Assembly: GCF_963169125.1 (NCBI RefSeq) | Contig: NC_084796.1 | Span: 217,892,448-217,956,447 of the forward strand | DNA length: 64,000 bases | Direction: 5' to 3' | Source: Humulus lupulus | Lineage: Eukaryota; Streptophyta; Magnoliopsida; Rosales; Cannabaceae | Part shown: positions 22,748 through 34,240 of the stretch, in pieces | Layout of the letters: the number at the start of each line of letters is the position of its first letter | How positions within the stretch are numbered: the stretch's first letter is position 1 | Notes under the pieces: model-generated | Databases searched by the model: none | The model's input: only the letters and a program-made list of their open reading frames with translations | Told to the model about the DNA's origin: nothing | Made by a program: the position numbers and the translations under genes

Positions 22748-25458
22748 CTAGGCTCCACCGGACTGCCCCGTGGAGGTCGCCGTCTCGCCCTCCTGCTCGG
22801 CTACGACGGAGACTTCCTCGGTCTCAGAAGGTGCCTCTTTCTGAAGGTGAGCTTTAAACCCCTCCATCAAGGGCTCCCAGACGTCCGCTCCCATGAAGGA
22901 GAAATCACCGTCCGAGTTGTAAACCCAGCAGTGGTAGAGCATGTCCTCCATGGCGGAGCTGGAGGCTGCCTTCTCAGCTTCTAGGGCGGCCTTGGCCTCC
23001 TCGGCCCCAGCCTTCGCAGTGTCTAGCTCTGCCCGCGCAGCGGCGAGGGCATCTTTGGTGGCATCGGCCTCTTGAAGCTTAGGACGGGCTTCAGCCAGCT
23101 CGGCCTGCGCGGCCGCCAGGGTATCCTTGGCTTCCCTTTCCTTCTGTTGGGCCGCCTGCAAGGAAGTCTGATGGGCGGCCAAGATCATCTGATGCTCGCC
23201 CCTCATATCCTCGAGCTGGGCCTTGGCCCTGGCTATGCTCCGGTGAAGGGCCAAGACGCTCTGCAAAAACAAAGAGGCAACTGCCTTAGAAAAAAAAAAA
23301 GAAGAAAGAGAGGCAACTGCCTAATAATAAAAAATCATAGAAGGGTAAATTCAGCTTACTGTTAGGGCCATGCCCAATGACGACTCCATTACACCCACCG
23401 GGCTCCTGTTTTCGATGGCCCGCAGCTCCCTCTCGTTGAAGCGGTAGAAGTGGCTGACGCCGTAGCTCGCCATCTCATACACCGTCCCCTGAAAAACATC
23501 TGGAATCTTCTCCAGGTCCTGGGGGTCCACCGGGATACATACCTCAGGGGGCGCAGTCGCCGAGGTCCTGAGCTCCGCCCCTGTGTCCCGGACAAAGGCC
23601 GGATCTCGCGGAGGGGGTGGGGGCATGTTCTCCACTACAGTAAGAGGTGTAGTTTCCTCGACCTGGGCAGCTAGGGGATGCTCTTTCCCCTTTGTAGGGG
23701 ACTTGGTTGGGGTCCCAGTGGCTTTCTTCGCCACCCGGAGCTTCTTCATTTTGGGCCCAGAGGCCCCAGCTGAGGAGTTCCCTCCGGTGAACATAGCTCG
23801 CATATTTTTTCCCCCGGGCTGAGACATCTCCTCTGGAAAAACAAAGACAACATCAATATGTCAGTAAACAGTCATGCAAAAACAAAAACGAAGGGGAAAA
23901 AAGGAGACATTCAAGTATATATATATACTAAAGGGAATTCTACCCCCCCAGCTAGAAGAGGAATCTATGGTTACGACCATCGACCCCGGAGCTTCTGCGG
24001 GGGAATCTAAGACAACTACTTCTCGAGCTGGTGCAGGTTCTGGATTCGAGGCTGTCTCAGGACTAGACTCTTCTACGTATTGCCTAAGACCCGGAGCTAC
24101 GACACCCTCCCGGAGTGATGGCCGTGACCGAAGGTTAGTCCCATACTCCTCGAATAGGACCGACCTAAAGGCTAGGGTGTTGTCTACAGCTATGGTACCC
24201 CTAGGGCGACTACTTTCGTAATCCAGCACGAGCTGGTTGACGCAATGGAGCAGGGTTTCGTCAAAATCAGGGTCACTTCGATGGCGTCGGACGAGCTGTT
24301 TGGGATTTACCCTAGCTAGCCGGGGGTCTACAGTGGCCCTATCTAAGTTCCTAAACATGTATGGGTTACCTTGGCTGGAGGGACCTGCAGCTACTCCGGA
24401 CCGGATCCTCTCCTCGTCCGTCCTTTGGGTGACCTCCAGCGCCCGCTTCCTCGTCCTCACGAGGGGCACCTCGTCCTCATCCCCCGCGACCTCCTCCTCA
24501 GGGATGGCTTTCATCTCGCGAGTTGGGGGAGGCGCCCGGGGTCTCCTTAGATTAAAATTCTGGCCTGGGGAGATCAGCTTGCAGGCCAGCATCGTCTCGT
24601 CTGTCACGAGCTGGCGATAGTCCTTTTCACTGGGGGGCGGCCCCCCAGTGTCTCGTACTGGCTCCCAAGGATCACATACTTCTCTGTCCTCGCGAAGATA
24701 GCTGTAGAATTAATCTAAGTCAGAAATGGATACATGGGGAGCTAACCGATACTTAACTTATGAGCTAAGGTTGAAAGGCACTTACGAGGACTGTTGAAGT
24801 AGTGCAGCTCACAGTTTCGGAACCCCGTCGACATAAAGAATTGGTCTTTGAAGTCGTTGGGGTGGCTAGGCAGCTCGATGACCGTAGCCGTGTTGGGGAA
24901 CCGGGTCAAGTAATAGAACCCGTCACCTCGCCCCCGCTGCTCCGGGCTGGCCTTGAGGCAGAAGAAATACAGAATGTCTGCAGGAGTGGGGACCTCCCAC
25001 TCCTGTTTCAAGAATAAGTATCTTAACCCCGCCAAAAAACGGTAAGAGTTGGGGGGGAGCTGGAATAGGGCCAAACTCATGTAGTTGAGGAAATCGGCGA
25101 AGTACTGGTCCAGCGGGAGGAAGGCCCCCGTCTTGAAATGTTCGTCGCTCCAGGCCGAGAACACCTCATCAAGCGGCGCGCAGCTCCGCTCGCCTTCTAA
25201 GGGAGGTCAGGCAATCACGATTCCTCTCCCCAGCTCGATGTTATGGGAGAGGAATATTTTGTTTACCCTCACCTGGTCAGTGATCTTCGAGACGATCTTC
25301 TCCGCCTAGAAGAACGCGTCGGGGGCCACCTCGAGCTCCCGTTCCACTGCTGGCCCGAAGTTGGGAATCGGGGATTCAGCCATCACCTCTTTTCCCTTGT
25401 TTTGTTGGGAGGATGAGCTGCCTACGGACTTCTTGGGAGCGTTCTTCTTGGGTCCCAT
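22748..25458 (-). pseudogene. antisense spliced gene of element C (PF04195-like plus coiled coil)
   Basis: Minus-strand gene, four exons by GT-AG signals: 25458-24786, 24701-23944, 23832-23360, 23260-22748. Exon 1 starts MGPKKNAPKKSVGSS and contains HFKTGAFLPLDQYFADFLNY followed by FQLPPNSYRFLAGLRYLF, the style of the 'putative gypsy type transposon' domain (PF04195). Exon 4 is an A/E/K-rich coiled coil followed by MLYHCWVYNSDGDFSFMG, and ends at 22748. Exon 1 has stops at 25306-25308 (TAG) and 25207-25209 (TGA). Extra ORFs of this kind are known in plant Ty3/gypsy elements, but their role is unknown. Related genes occur in D and E here in the same place and orientation. Confidence 0.8.
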
Positions 25459-25581
25459 CTGGTCGCCTAGCGAACAAAAAGAAGAAATTTTAGAAAAAGG
25501 CGACCTAAAAATGGAGAAGAATCTGAGTGTGTTTCCTTGGCACGAGCTGAGGTAAGCCCAGCCCATGGAGAGTGAGACCAC

Positions 25582-26480
25582 GCAGTTCTTCGAACACGCG
25601 CCTGTGCTCCCAACAGATCCCCGATTACTCGGAATTCGTGTGTCAGGAGGGTCAGGATAGAAATTTTCCTTGGAAGGAAAGTTTCAGTAGGCAAGAGAGG
25701 CAAAACCGCCTGTGAAGCGTGTCCCCTAAGCTACCCGGTTTTGCACCCAAAATACTGGATACTTTAAACCAGCATACCTAAAATCCTACCCAGAAAATTT
25801 CCCCAGAAAATGCACCCTATAAACCGTGCTCCTAAATGGTTTTCTACTACAAGCGATACCCTAACCTAAAAGGCTTTCACCCTTCATGCCCACAAAAAAC
25901 CAACAAAACCTTGCATGCGGCTACAGTAAATATTTACCTAGGCTACAGTGAAAAATAATTTCAAAACATGCACAGTCAGGAGACTTACAGAGTTTTCTGG
26001 TTGAGAGGAGGATGAAGGGGTCGTCTGGGTTAGGGCCTCGTTGGAGTAGTCGATACCAAAGCTTCAAGGGAGCCTTACGTCTGAACTTCTTGAGTGCTAG
26101 GGATGGCGGCCGGAAAGAAGATGGTTTTTTTTTTCTTTTGAAGATGAAGAAGAGAGAAGAAGAAGAAAAATTCTGAAAATTTTCAAATGAACGGGTGGCC
26201 CATGCGTAAGGTGGCCACCCCTTTTATATACATGAAAGGCCACGTGTGATGGGCCGTTGGATTGCCCTGATGTGGGATCCAAGGCTCTCCACTCGAAAGA
26301 CGAAACAGCGGCTGAGTATAGGCTAGGCTATTTAATGCGGTTCTCGGAACACGTACCGTCACCAACCACGATGTTCCACGTATTCGGCGCCTGCGTAAAA
26401 TGTGGAATATGAAGAGTTCCTAGGGAAGCCTAAAAGCCCCTACTGTGGCCCTATGTGATGTCGTGTACCACGAGCAAGGG
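25582..26480. other. spacer between antisense gene and 3' LTR of element C
   Basis: No coding sequence found. It should hold the minus-strand promoter of the antisense gene. It includes a poly-pyrimidine run and GAAGAA-rich stretch near 26125-26175. I see no clear TATA box on the minus strand that I would stand behind. Confidence 0.5.
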
Positions 26481-26493
26481 CTTGGGGGGCAAA
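26481..26493 (+). other. polypurine tract of element C
   Basis: cttggggggcaaa directly precedes the 3' LTR. D (49972-49981) and E (55795-55806) have the same GGGGGCAA core before their LTRs. Confidence 0.85.
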
Positions 26494-27251
26494 TGTACGC
26501 CTTGATTTTCCCACGGGCTGTTAGAGGGCTGAGATACGGCCTAATCATGTCTACCACGTGGACATCCCCAAGACCGGAGCTGCCATCGTAGGATCCTACC
26601 TCCTTAGCTCGAGGTAACCAAAGGGTTCGTTAAGGTTACTTAAGGACTGAGTCTGGACTCTGAAGGCCACAGGTCGAGGGAAGCATCCAGCTCGTGGTAC
26701 GAGCTAGAGTTGGAGGTTGTGACCTTTTATAAAGTCAACCATGCAAGGTAAACGTGCATATATCAGACATCACGTGTCTGATATATCCCTGACTTCTCGG
26801 ACACGCAGCATGAACGTGCGTATTCAGACACCCACGACTGGGTTGGGCCGTGCGGCCCATTATCCCCCTTACCTATTGATTAGACCACACTTCATGTGTC
26901 AGGTTTTAGGAATTAATCATGAATGTCACAGAGTTGACATGACAGGTAAGAAGGTCACGGGATGACCTTCTTACCAACTCCCAGGTGCCCTCTCCTATAA
27001 ATATGGAGACCCTGGGAGTTGCAAAGGGTTGGATTCTATTGTATAAGAAATAACCTGTAAAAGAATACCAAGCATATAGCAATAATATTGACTGGTGGAG
27101 TAGCAGGATTTTAACCTTTGAACCACCTAAAAAACGTAATTGTGTCACCAGTCCATTTACAAAGATCATTCATCTATTTCGGTTCATAGTTAAGCACTAA
27201 TCCCTTCCTCTTATTTTCTTAATTACCTGTTGGCGAAGAACCGCGTCAACA
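26494..27251 (+). repeat. 3' LTR of element C
   Basis: 758 bp, begins TGTACGCC and ends GCGTCAACA. It differs from the 5' LTR at six positions by eye. All three inverted repeats are unchanged (26758-26786, 26946-26974, 26975-27021). Confidence 0.95.
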
Positions 27252-28508
27252 GTAACCTACTCCTCTTTGAAAGTCAGACCTCTCCCCAATTACTTTACTC
27301 ATAATCTCGTACTGATCGATCGATGAGAAATCAACAGCAGATCCAGTTTCAGATCCCTCTGTCGGTCCTTGAGACTGACTTTGAAGTCGTGCCCTCTCAA
27401 GCTCTTCCGTCATTTTTTCCTGTTCATAAAAAGTGTTAGAAACACAATAGTAACATAGTTTAATGAAAATAATAACACAAAAGTTTAAACTTACAAAAGT
27501 TTCTCGAGCTGCGTCGTTGAGAAAAACTTTTGTCGATTTTCTCAAATGGCTTTCTTTCCACGTATCAATAACATGTTCATCAGGGTTCGCCTATACAAAT
27601 GTAGAGATAGGAAGTTAGAATGTAAAATTTTGTTAAATTAAATTAATATTTTTACTTACAAATTGGTGACGCTTAGTTGCCATCAGTTTTGTGCCTTGCG
27701 TCGATGTATACTTCATTTCTTTTCTGTTTTTCTTGTTTTGGTTGGATCGCGCAATAAATTTTGGGCTAAAAAACAACTAAACAATATCTTTCCAACTCTC
27801 CTTGGTGCAATGGTCAGGTGGGGCAATGAGAACACTCTCCAAATCTTTCGGCTTAGAGTAATATTTTTTGAAGTGAGTATGTCTGATGTACTTTCTCTCA
27901 GAATATCTTGTAAGCATCTCTGTATAGATAGTTTTCATAACTCTCTCGGGTTGTGGATGACCATCAACATTATAAAAATGCTACATTAAAAAATAACACG
28001 TTAGTTTAGTTTATAAATGATTTTAATAAAAAATTTATACCACAAGACTTGTTCTAAATTTTTACCTTCATCTTTTGTACGACTTGTTCCTTAAATTGTT
28101 GAGGTACATCAGCAAAATCCAAGTAATGTCCTGGCAACAACAAGGTGACTTGGAGGCCTATCACGCGGACAAAATCTTGGTCCTCCAAGCCAACCACTTT
28201 GTCCATCCTTGGATCAAGCTGAAGATCTAGTAGTTTCCTGGCATTCCGCCTTCGAATTGCAAGTGGTATGTTATTAGCCAGGCCACGACCCTTTCTTCTC
28301 GGCACTTCAGCTATCCACATTTTCAACAATAACCAAAATTTGAAAAATTAATATATATTAAACATTCGTTGAGCTTGACTTTCAAGCTATGAACAAAATT
28401 TATAAATTATTATTAACCTGACTCGCAGGAAGAGGGTACTCTACTAGGATCTGGCGGGTCAAGACCACCACCATATCCGCTGTGAGAGGTGGCTATATCC
28501 GCTGACAT
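27252..28508 (-). pseudogene. CACTA-1 TNPA-like gene (Ptta/En-Spm, PF03004-like), exons 1-5
   Basis: Spliced minus-strand gene. Exons by GT-AG signals: 28508-28418 (starts MSADIATSHSG), 28310-28066 (RRRNARKLLDLQLDPRMD), 27980-27660 (HFYNVDGHPQPERV, later YSERKYIRHTHFKKYY), 27590-27495 (ANPDEHVIDTWKESH), and 27419-27252 followed after element C by 14605-13883. The exon 1/2 junction keeps frame. The central region is the conserved part of the Ptta/En-Spm family, which in maize Spm binds subterminal repeats and aids excision. Exon 3 carries one in-frame stop (after SWKDIV). The adjacent TNP2-like gene lies just upstream on the same strand. Confidence 0.82.
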
Positions 28509-28645
28509 TGTACTTAGGAACAAAAATTATTAGTTAGTATTAAATTATTACTTATTATCAAATATCACCAATGGAAATGAATAAAATGATTACAAGTCCC
28601 ATATATTATATTTTAAACGATTGTCTTTATTACAAAAATATAAAA

Positions 28646-29832
28646 CTATGTAGAATAATCACTATCACTTTCATCATTAATTAAATTAACATCAATTAGA
28701 GACACATGATTAACATCATCTTCACAAATATCAACTAGCAATTCATCTTCTTCATCGACTTCTTCTTCGCCTAAGTCGTCATTTATGAAATTATCATCCA
28801 ATTGATCAGCAGGTGAATTTTGTATAGTGCCAATATATGTTGCAGGTTCATGAGATTCCATAACCAACTGACCGAGATCCACTGTCAACACAAAATTTGA
28901 TGAGCTTCTGTCATGTACAACATCAACATCTGCATCAGCTTCATCGTCCTCGATGTCCCAAATTTGACGATGATTGACATCCTCAACAATTTTACAGTGT
29001 CGGCCTCTAAGTAGATCATCGAGATATAATACTTTCTTAGCTTGGCTAGCAAGTATATAAGGCTCATCTTTGTACCATTCGCTACTGACGTTTATAATGG
29101 TGATATTATTTTCAATGATTGTTTTATTCTTGCTTGGATCAGTGTTAAACCATTTGCACCTAAACAATGAAACTGAATATGCACCAGTGAAACATAACAC
29201 CAATACTTCTTGAAGCATGCCATAATAGTTATAACCTTCAGTTCTCGCAACAGATACTCCACTATTCTGTGTGGTGCGCTTTTGATCTCGGTTGTAAGCG
29301 ATAAATCGAACACCGTTAACTATAAAACCTTCGTAGTAGGTTGCCAAGTGATCTGACCCAGATGCTAAAGCTAGCAACTCATCACCATTATATAAAGATC
29401 CAAGTTTGTGCAAGTCATATATCTAAATAAATTAATAAACCTATATTAGAATGACAAAAATATCATTACAACAATAAAGGTTTAAAATAATCTCAATTTT
29501 ACCTTCTTATGAAACCATTGGCGAAAATTTTTCTTGTGTAAAAAATTATGATCACCATCTAGATATTTCAGTTTGATCTCTACTAGGTGTTTGCTGTAAA
29601 TTTGAATGATTTGACTATATTAGATAAAACAATTTGGAATGAACATAGATTTCACTTTAAAGGGAATAAACTTACTCTAAGTAATCCTGAATTTTGGGAG
29701 AATTGTCAAGTATGAACCATTCAGCCATTTCACGAGTCGTAAGGTCGAGAGGCTTGAGAGTTCCCTTTGTCAGGGGGTGACATTGAGATTGAAACACAGT
29801 AAGGTGGCGTGGGACATACACCTCATCTTCTG
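28646..29832 (-). pseudogene. CACTA-1 TNP2-like transposase, C-terminal part
   Basis: Minus-strand coding blocks. The block 29413-28646 contains the DUF4216-like region (GVRFIAYNRDQKRTTQNSG, then GYNYYGMLQEVL and FRCKWFNTD) and a very acidic tail ending in SDSDYST. Upstream exons lie at about 29580-29500 and 29832-29695; the latter encodes HLTVFQSQCHPLTKG and TTREMAEWFILDNSP. TNP2 is the DDE transposase that cuts CACTA elements at their ends. The catalytic N-terminal two-thirds is missing because retrotransposon B starts at 29833 and the far side is lost. Only the C-terminal region can be described. Confidence 0.85.
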
Positions 29833-31889
29833 TAGAGTCCAAGAGCTTTACTTAGCTGGTTAGATAGTAGTAGTAATAGTAATAGCTAGTGGTAGTTGTA
29901 GTATGTTTATGACAGTGGATTTTGGTTCAAGCCGGGACTTAGTTGGACACTGGTAGTAACACTTGTAGATTTTATAAGTTTAACCTATAGTTTAAGAATA
30001 TTAATTATAACATAATGTTTGATTAATATTGCTGGTTATTAATATGACAATTATTATAACCTAAGGTTTAGATAGAGCCAATAAGAATATGACACTTGTC
30101 ATGAGCATGGTTATTGCTAAGGTTTAGATAGAGCCAATAGGTTTATGACATTTGTCATATGCATGATTATTAAGGAATTATTATTTAAATGATAAAATAA
30201 AGGAAATATAAGACTTAGTCTTCACCAGAATCTATTAGGAGCATGACATTTGTCACAATTTTATTTATTTATGGATTAGGTTGTAAATAAATTTTTCGTA
30301 ACTTTAGGGTACTGTAACTTCCGACCTATTTGGGACCCAGTTATGTTATGAATTTTGAAAAATAGTATTTCTAGAAAGTTTTAGATAATTGAATTAGCTC
30401 TCTAACAGTATAAAGAAAATCTAAATTCGATTCCTACAGCTCCAGATATGTTGATTTTACTGCAGGTGAGTTTAGAGTTACAATATTTAGGGAGTTAGAA
30501 GTTAGGATTCTATTTGTTTTTATTATTTTTGTTTTAAAAATCAAGCTTTGACTCCTTAAACCTCTCTCTGAACAATTTGACCAAGTCCTAAGTCTTTGGC
30601 TGGAGAATATTCAAATATTTTCAATTAAATTCATTATTTTTATTCAAAGCCAAAAAGAATATTTTTATTCCTAGAACTCTATAAATAGGACCTAGCACCA
30701 AGCCTTTTCATTCCTTCTTCAAGCATTGATCAGAGCCTTCCAGGTGCTAGTGAGACTATAGAGTGATAAACACTTGGTTTGGGGTTATAAGCTTAATAAA
30801 CACTTGGGAAGTAAGGTTATAGTGTATTTCGGTTTCGAGGTATAGTTCGATCATAGAAGCATTCAAGGTATTCCTAATTCTAGTTCCTTTCTTTATTGAT
30901 TCTTATAGTTCTTCTCTACACAAATCCTAACTCAGTCTTTTCTATTCTTGGTTAGGCATCTAAGTTCTTGAACTTGAGGTTCTTGTTGGTAAGTATCTTT
31001 TCGATGGTGTAGTTCATTCTTTTCATCTCTTTTCCTTAGTATACTCACCTCTCTATTATGGTTTTTAGGAGTGTTCCAAAGTCCCGATCTTGTTCTCACA
31101 TCCCAGCTTTTGGTAAGGAAAATAGGGTAGATTTGTATGCTTTTATGTTGTTGATATATGTTTATGTTGTAAGTATGATATATTTTTAGTTGTTGGATTG
31201 TTTAGATAACAATCACATAATTAGTTTAGATAACAAATAAATAACTTGTTTAGATAACAAGTCCCAGTAGTAGATTCCTTGGGCATATGATTGTTTAGAT
31301 AACGAGCCCCATGAATTTATGTGACATGTTTAGATAACTAGCCCCGTAAATTTATGGGCATATGATTGCTTAGCTAGCAAGTCCCAAGAAGTATGATGGC
31401 CATTGTAATAGATGTTGTATTTATATAGTCACATGATTATAGTTTACAGTTTATAGTTTATGTGTATGTATGTGTTTCATGCTTGTAGTAGATTTTCCTT
31501 GTCGGGCATTAGGCTCATTCCTTTATGTTTTATATGTGCAGGAAAATATTTTTGGTGGCGGGAAGGTTCTTGGTAGCTTAGGGATGTGTATTGAGGCAAG
31601 ATGGAATCGGTGGACTGTGCGTACGATTTGAGGATGAAGTTTTTTTTAACTTTTAGTTATGATTTCTATGTATTATTTTTCCGCACTTAATATTGTAACC
31701 AATTTATTTAAGGTATGTTTTGTTTCATTTTCAAAAAAATGGGCTCCCATATCCTAAATGAATTTTTATGTATTTAACCTTTACTTTACAGTTTTTAAAT
31801 AAAGTTATGGTTATTTCATATGTACGTTTACTTAAGATTAGTATAGTAGTTATTAATGGTCCAAAGTCTAGAATAGTTAGGTCGTTATA
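29833..31889 (+). repeat. 5' LTR of element B (2057 bp)
   Basis: Begins tgtagagtcc and ends gtcgttata, next to the primer site. It has ctctataaataggacctag near 30676 as the probable TATA box. The 31200-31390 part contains repeated gtttagataac(a/t)a(g/a)cccc-type phrases (at least seven copies of tttagataac). Related to the solo LTR at 10338-12228. Confidence 0.92.
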
Positions 31890-31891
31890 GT

Positions 31892-31902
31892 TGGTATCAG
31901 AG
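31892..31902 (+). other. primer binding site of element B
   Basis: tggtatcagag starts three bases after the LTR end and matches the initiator-Met tRNA type found in A. Confidence 0.85.
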
Positions 31903-32041
31903 AAATGGTTCATCCGCATGAAGTTCTCCTCGATACACACACTCAAAGCTCCGAATCTGACCGCCAAGTAAGTGTTTAAGTTATAGTTATTATGTGTATA
32001 AGTATAGCTAACGATTTTAGTCTTTATTTTTTCAGTTAAGA

Positions 32042-32482
32042 ATGAACGAGACATTAACTTATGAGGATATCCGAGCCATTAAGGCTTTGGAAAGAATTAG
32101 AGAACCAAGAAACACCGTAGGAGTGCTAAAGAGAATCACTCGGAGGCTGGTTTTGTTCCACAGAGAAATAGGTCATCTCCAAGAATCTAAGCAGATCATG
32201 ATGAGAGCAACAGAGCAATACGTTTTAGTAATAAGACTATTTAGAGATTATCGTACTATAATTGCAGCCTTAGAGGAGATATGGGAGACAATGGATAATG
32301 AAGATGAATTGCCAGTAGAAATGAGATATTATTTTCTCTTAATTAGGTTCACTTCAAAAATGGAATTTCAGTTTACAAACGAGCAAAAGCATAGAATTTT
32401 TAAGAACCTTCCTCGAGGGCATTTTGAGGCATATGATAATGAGGACTATGAGGAGTTAAATGAAGATATGCTAGATGAATGA
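32042..32482 (+). CDS. extra ORF upstream of gag in element B, unknown function
   Basis: Open frame of 146 codons from ATG 32042 to TGA 32480-32482, between the primer site and gag. It begins MNETLTYEDIRAIKALERI. The protein is mostly charged and predicted helical by composition, with a strongly acidic tail (YDNEDYEELNEDMLDE). I do not recognise a domain. It is the only long frame in B with no stop, although neighbouring gag-pol has over a dozen. Extra ORFs ahead of gag are known in some plant Ty3/gypsy elements. It could be a bona fide accessory protein or a frame kept open by chance. Element A lacks it. The start is the first ATG and has no competing ATG nearby. Confidence 0.6.
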   Translation: MNETLTYEDIRAIKALERIREPRNTVGVLKRITRRLVLFHREIGHLQESKQIMMRATEQYVLVIRLFRDYRTIIAALEEIWETMDNEDELPVEMRYYFLLIRFTSKMEFQFTNEQKHRIFKNLPRGHFEAYDNEDYEELNEDMLDE

Positions 32483-33033
32483 TCGGATATAGAAGATCCC
32501 GATTTTTAGAATAGTTAGTTTCATTGTTTGTTTTCTTTTATGGTTGTAAATAGTGAAAACTTTATTTTCCAAATTAATATCATGGTTATTTTGTTATCAT
32601 CTATGAGTTTGATTTTTCTTTTACAATCATAATAAATAATAAATAAAATAAATAATGACTAAGTTCAGTGAGGGTGGATACAAATCAATGAACCAAGTTT
32701 CTATATTGAGAGTTAGGGGGCCATATTAGTGGGAACAATTTTACTGATCCCAGCCCTCCCTCAATATGGTTAACTTTGGAACAAAGATGAGTTTCGAGCC
32801 TGAGAATTAAGTCATATAGGATGATTAGAGACAGACTTAGAAAATAATAAAGATGACTTGTTTTTTTTCTAAGTATAGAAACCCCCTCTAATAATAAAGA
32901 AGACTTATATAATTTTCATAAGAAGCCAAAATCAATAGGTTCGAGATATGTTTGTTTAGATTAAGTTTTTTCCTTAGAGCCTATTAGGGTGAAGTTCTGA
33001 CATGTTTCTCTCAACTGTTAGAACTCTATTGCC
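32483..33033. other. spacer between the extra ORF and gag of element B
   Basis: About 550 bp without a gene. A pyrimidine/purine-rich stretch with tatattgagagttaggggg and tccctcaatatggttaac near 32702-32775 forms an inverted repeat (TATTGAG / CTCAATA). No splice or promoter signal is compelling. Confidence 0.5.
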
Positions 33034-34240
33034 ATGTCACTCTGAAGATATGGTCGCACACACGGAAATGCCTCTAATGTTGTTCCAGTGAACAACGAAG
33101 CCCCTCCAGTTCGCAGAAGGGGAGTGCATGCTACTGCCTGCCGCAACGCGCCGCCGCCACCAACTGACAACACTGCGGAGATCGCTAGATTACGAAGACA
33201 AGTCGAGGAACTATTGCAGCAATAGCGACAACAGGATCAACCCCAAACTCAGCCTCCGCCTCCACCGTAGCCACAGCCACAGAAAATTGCCTCAGCACCC
33301 CAACAAGTTGGTCCATATGGGGGATGGCCAGTGGCAAATTATGCGCTGTATCCAGTACAGCACAAGTAACCAGTTTTTGAGCGGTTCAGTAAGCAACATG
33401 GCCCGAACTTTGAAGGGACTACAGACCCCTTCGAGGCAGAAGAGTGGTTAAGAAATGTGGAGCCAATTCTAACGCACATGAACCTCAGCAACACGGACCA
33501 CATATCATGTGTTTCATCCTTGCTTAAGAAAGATGCTAGGATATGGTGGGACTTAGCCTTGCAAACGCATGATGTTGCCACCATGACTTGGACTCGAATT
33601 GTGGAGCTATTCCACAAAAAGTACTATAATTCGGCTGTACTCGCTTCAAGAGTTGAGGAGTTCGCTGGCCTGAAGCAAGGAAGTTTATCAGTGGCGGAGT
33701 ATGCCCGGCAGTTCGACCGTTTGGCTAAATTCGCACCAGAAATGGCTCCAACCAACTATCTGAGGGTGTCTAAGTTCGTTAGAGGACTTCGAATGAAGAT
33801 CGAGCTGGGGGTTAAGCTAGCGAACCCAGGAAATGCTACTTATGCCGACATACTAGAGACGATAATAGAAGTCATTAAGGCTGGAGGCTAACGTTAGTAA
33901 AGAAGAAGCCAGTAAGCCTGAGCCTAGACATCAGAATCAACTTCAGACTAGTCGAAACAACAACCACCACAACACCAATAATCAGTCCAGCAACAACAAC
34001 AATAACGGTCAGAAAAGAAGGCATCCTGATAATAAGCAGTCTGATAGCGATAAAAGGGCACAGACAAATAATGGAGGTAGTAGGTCGGGTTATGTAGAAT
34101 ACCCGCAATGTGCTAAGTGTCAGAAGAAACATCCTGGTGAATGCCGTGCAAACACTAAAGGATGCTTCAACTGTGGTCAGGAAGGTCACCAAAAGAGGTA
34201 GTGTCCCCAGCTCAAGCCAGAAGGGAAAAAGGAAGACAAG
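33034..34240 (+). pseudogene. gag: gag of element B, multiply broken
   Basis: Starts at ATG 33034. The gag domain is clear (ARIWWDLALQTHDV; KKYYNSAVLASRVEEF; EYARQFDRLAKFAPE), and the zinc region CAKCQKKHPGEC then CFNCGQEGHQKR. Breaks in frame 1: TGA 33043, TAG 33223, TAG 33268, TAA 33367. The last three are Gln codons changed C to T, and the first is an Arg CGA changed to TGA. A frameshift near 33880 moves to frame 2, and TAG 34199 interrupts the zinc knuckle just before its last Cys. The polypeptide would have the same role as gag of A. Confidence 0.85.

Larger units (their letters stand above)
14606..27251 (+). mobile_element. Ty3/gypsy Tat-lineage retrotransposon 'C' with antisense gene
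   Basis: Complete 12.6-kb element: 5' LTR 14606-15363, primer site from about 15366, gag-pol 15419-21747, hairpin tandem repeats 21880-22590, antisense spliced gene 22748-25458, polypurine tract 26481-26493, 3' LTR 26494-27251. The flanks ATAAC (14601-14605) and GTAAC (27252-27256) are a 5-bp duplication with one change, confirmed because removing C restores the CACTA-1 reading frame. The LTRs are each 758 bp with 6 differences by eye (0.8%). Tat assignment rests on the second, archaeal-type RNase H between RT and integrase and on the gag/protease style. Confidence 0.95.
13361..29832 (-). mobile_element. CACTA transposon 'CACTA-1' (autonomous type, interrupted, one end missing)
   Basis: The left terminus CACTACAAAAAAA is at 13361, followed by subterminal repeats. 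The element's own DNA is 13361-14605 plus 27252-29832. Retrotransposon C sits between these blocks, and retrotransposon B starts at 29833. On the minus strand it has two genes of En/Spm type: a TNPA-like multi-exon gene and the C-terminal part of a TNP2-like transposase. The other terminus and the 5' part of TNP2 should lie beyond B but are absent; the sequence right of B is unrelated. Confidence 0.9.
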
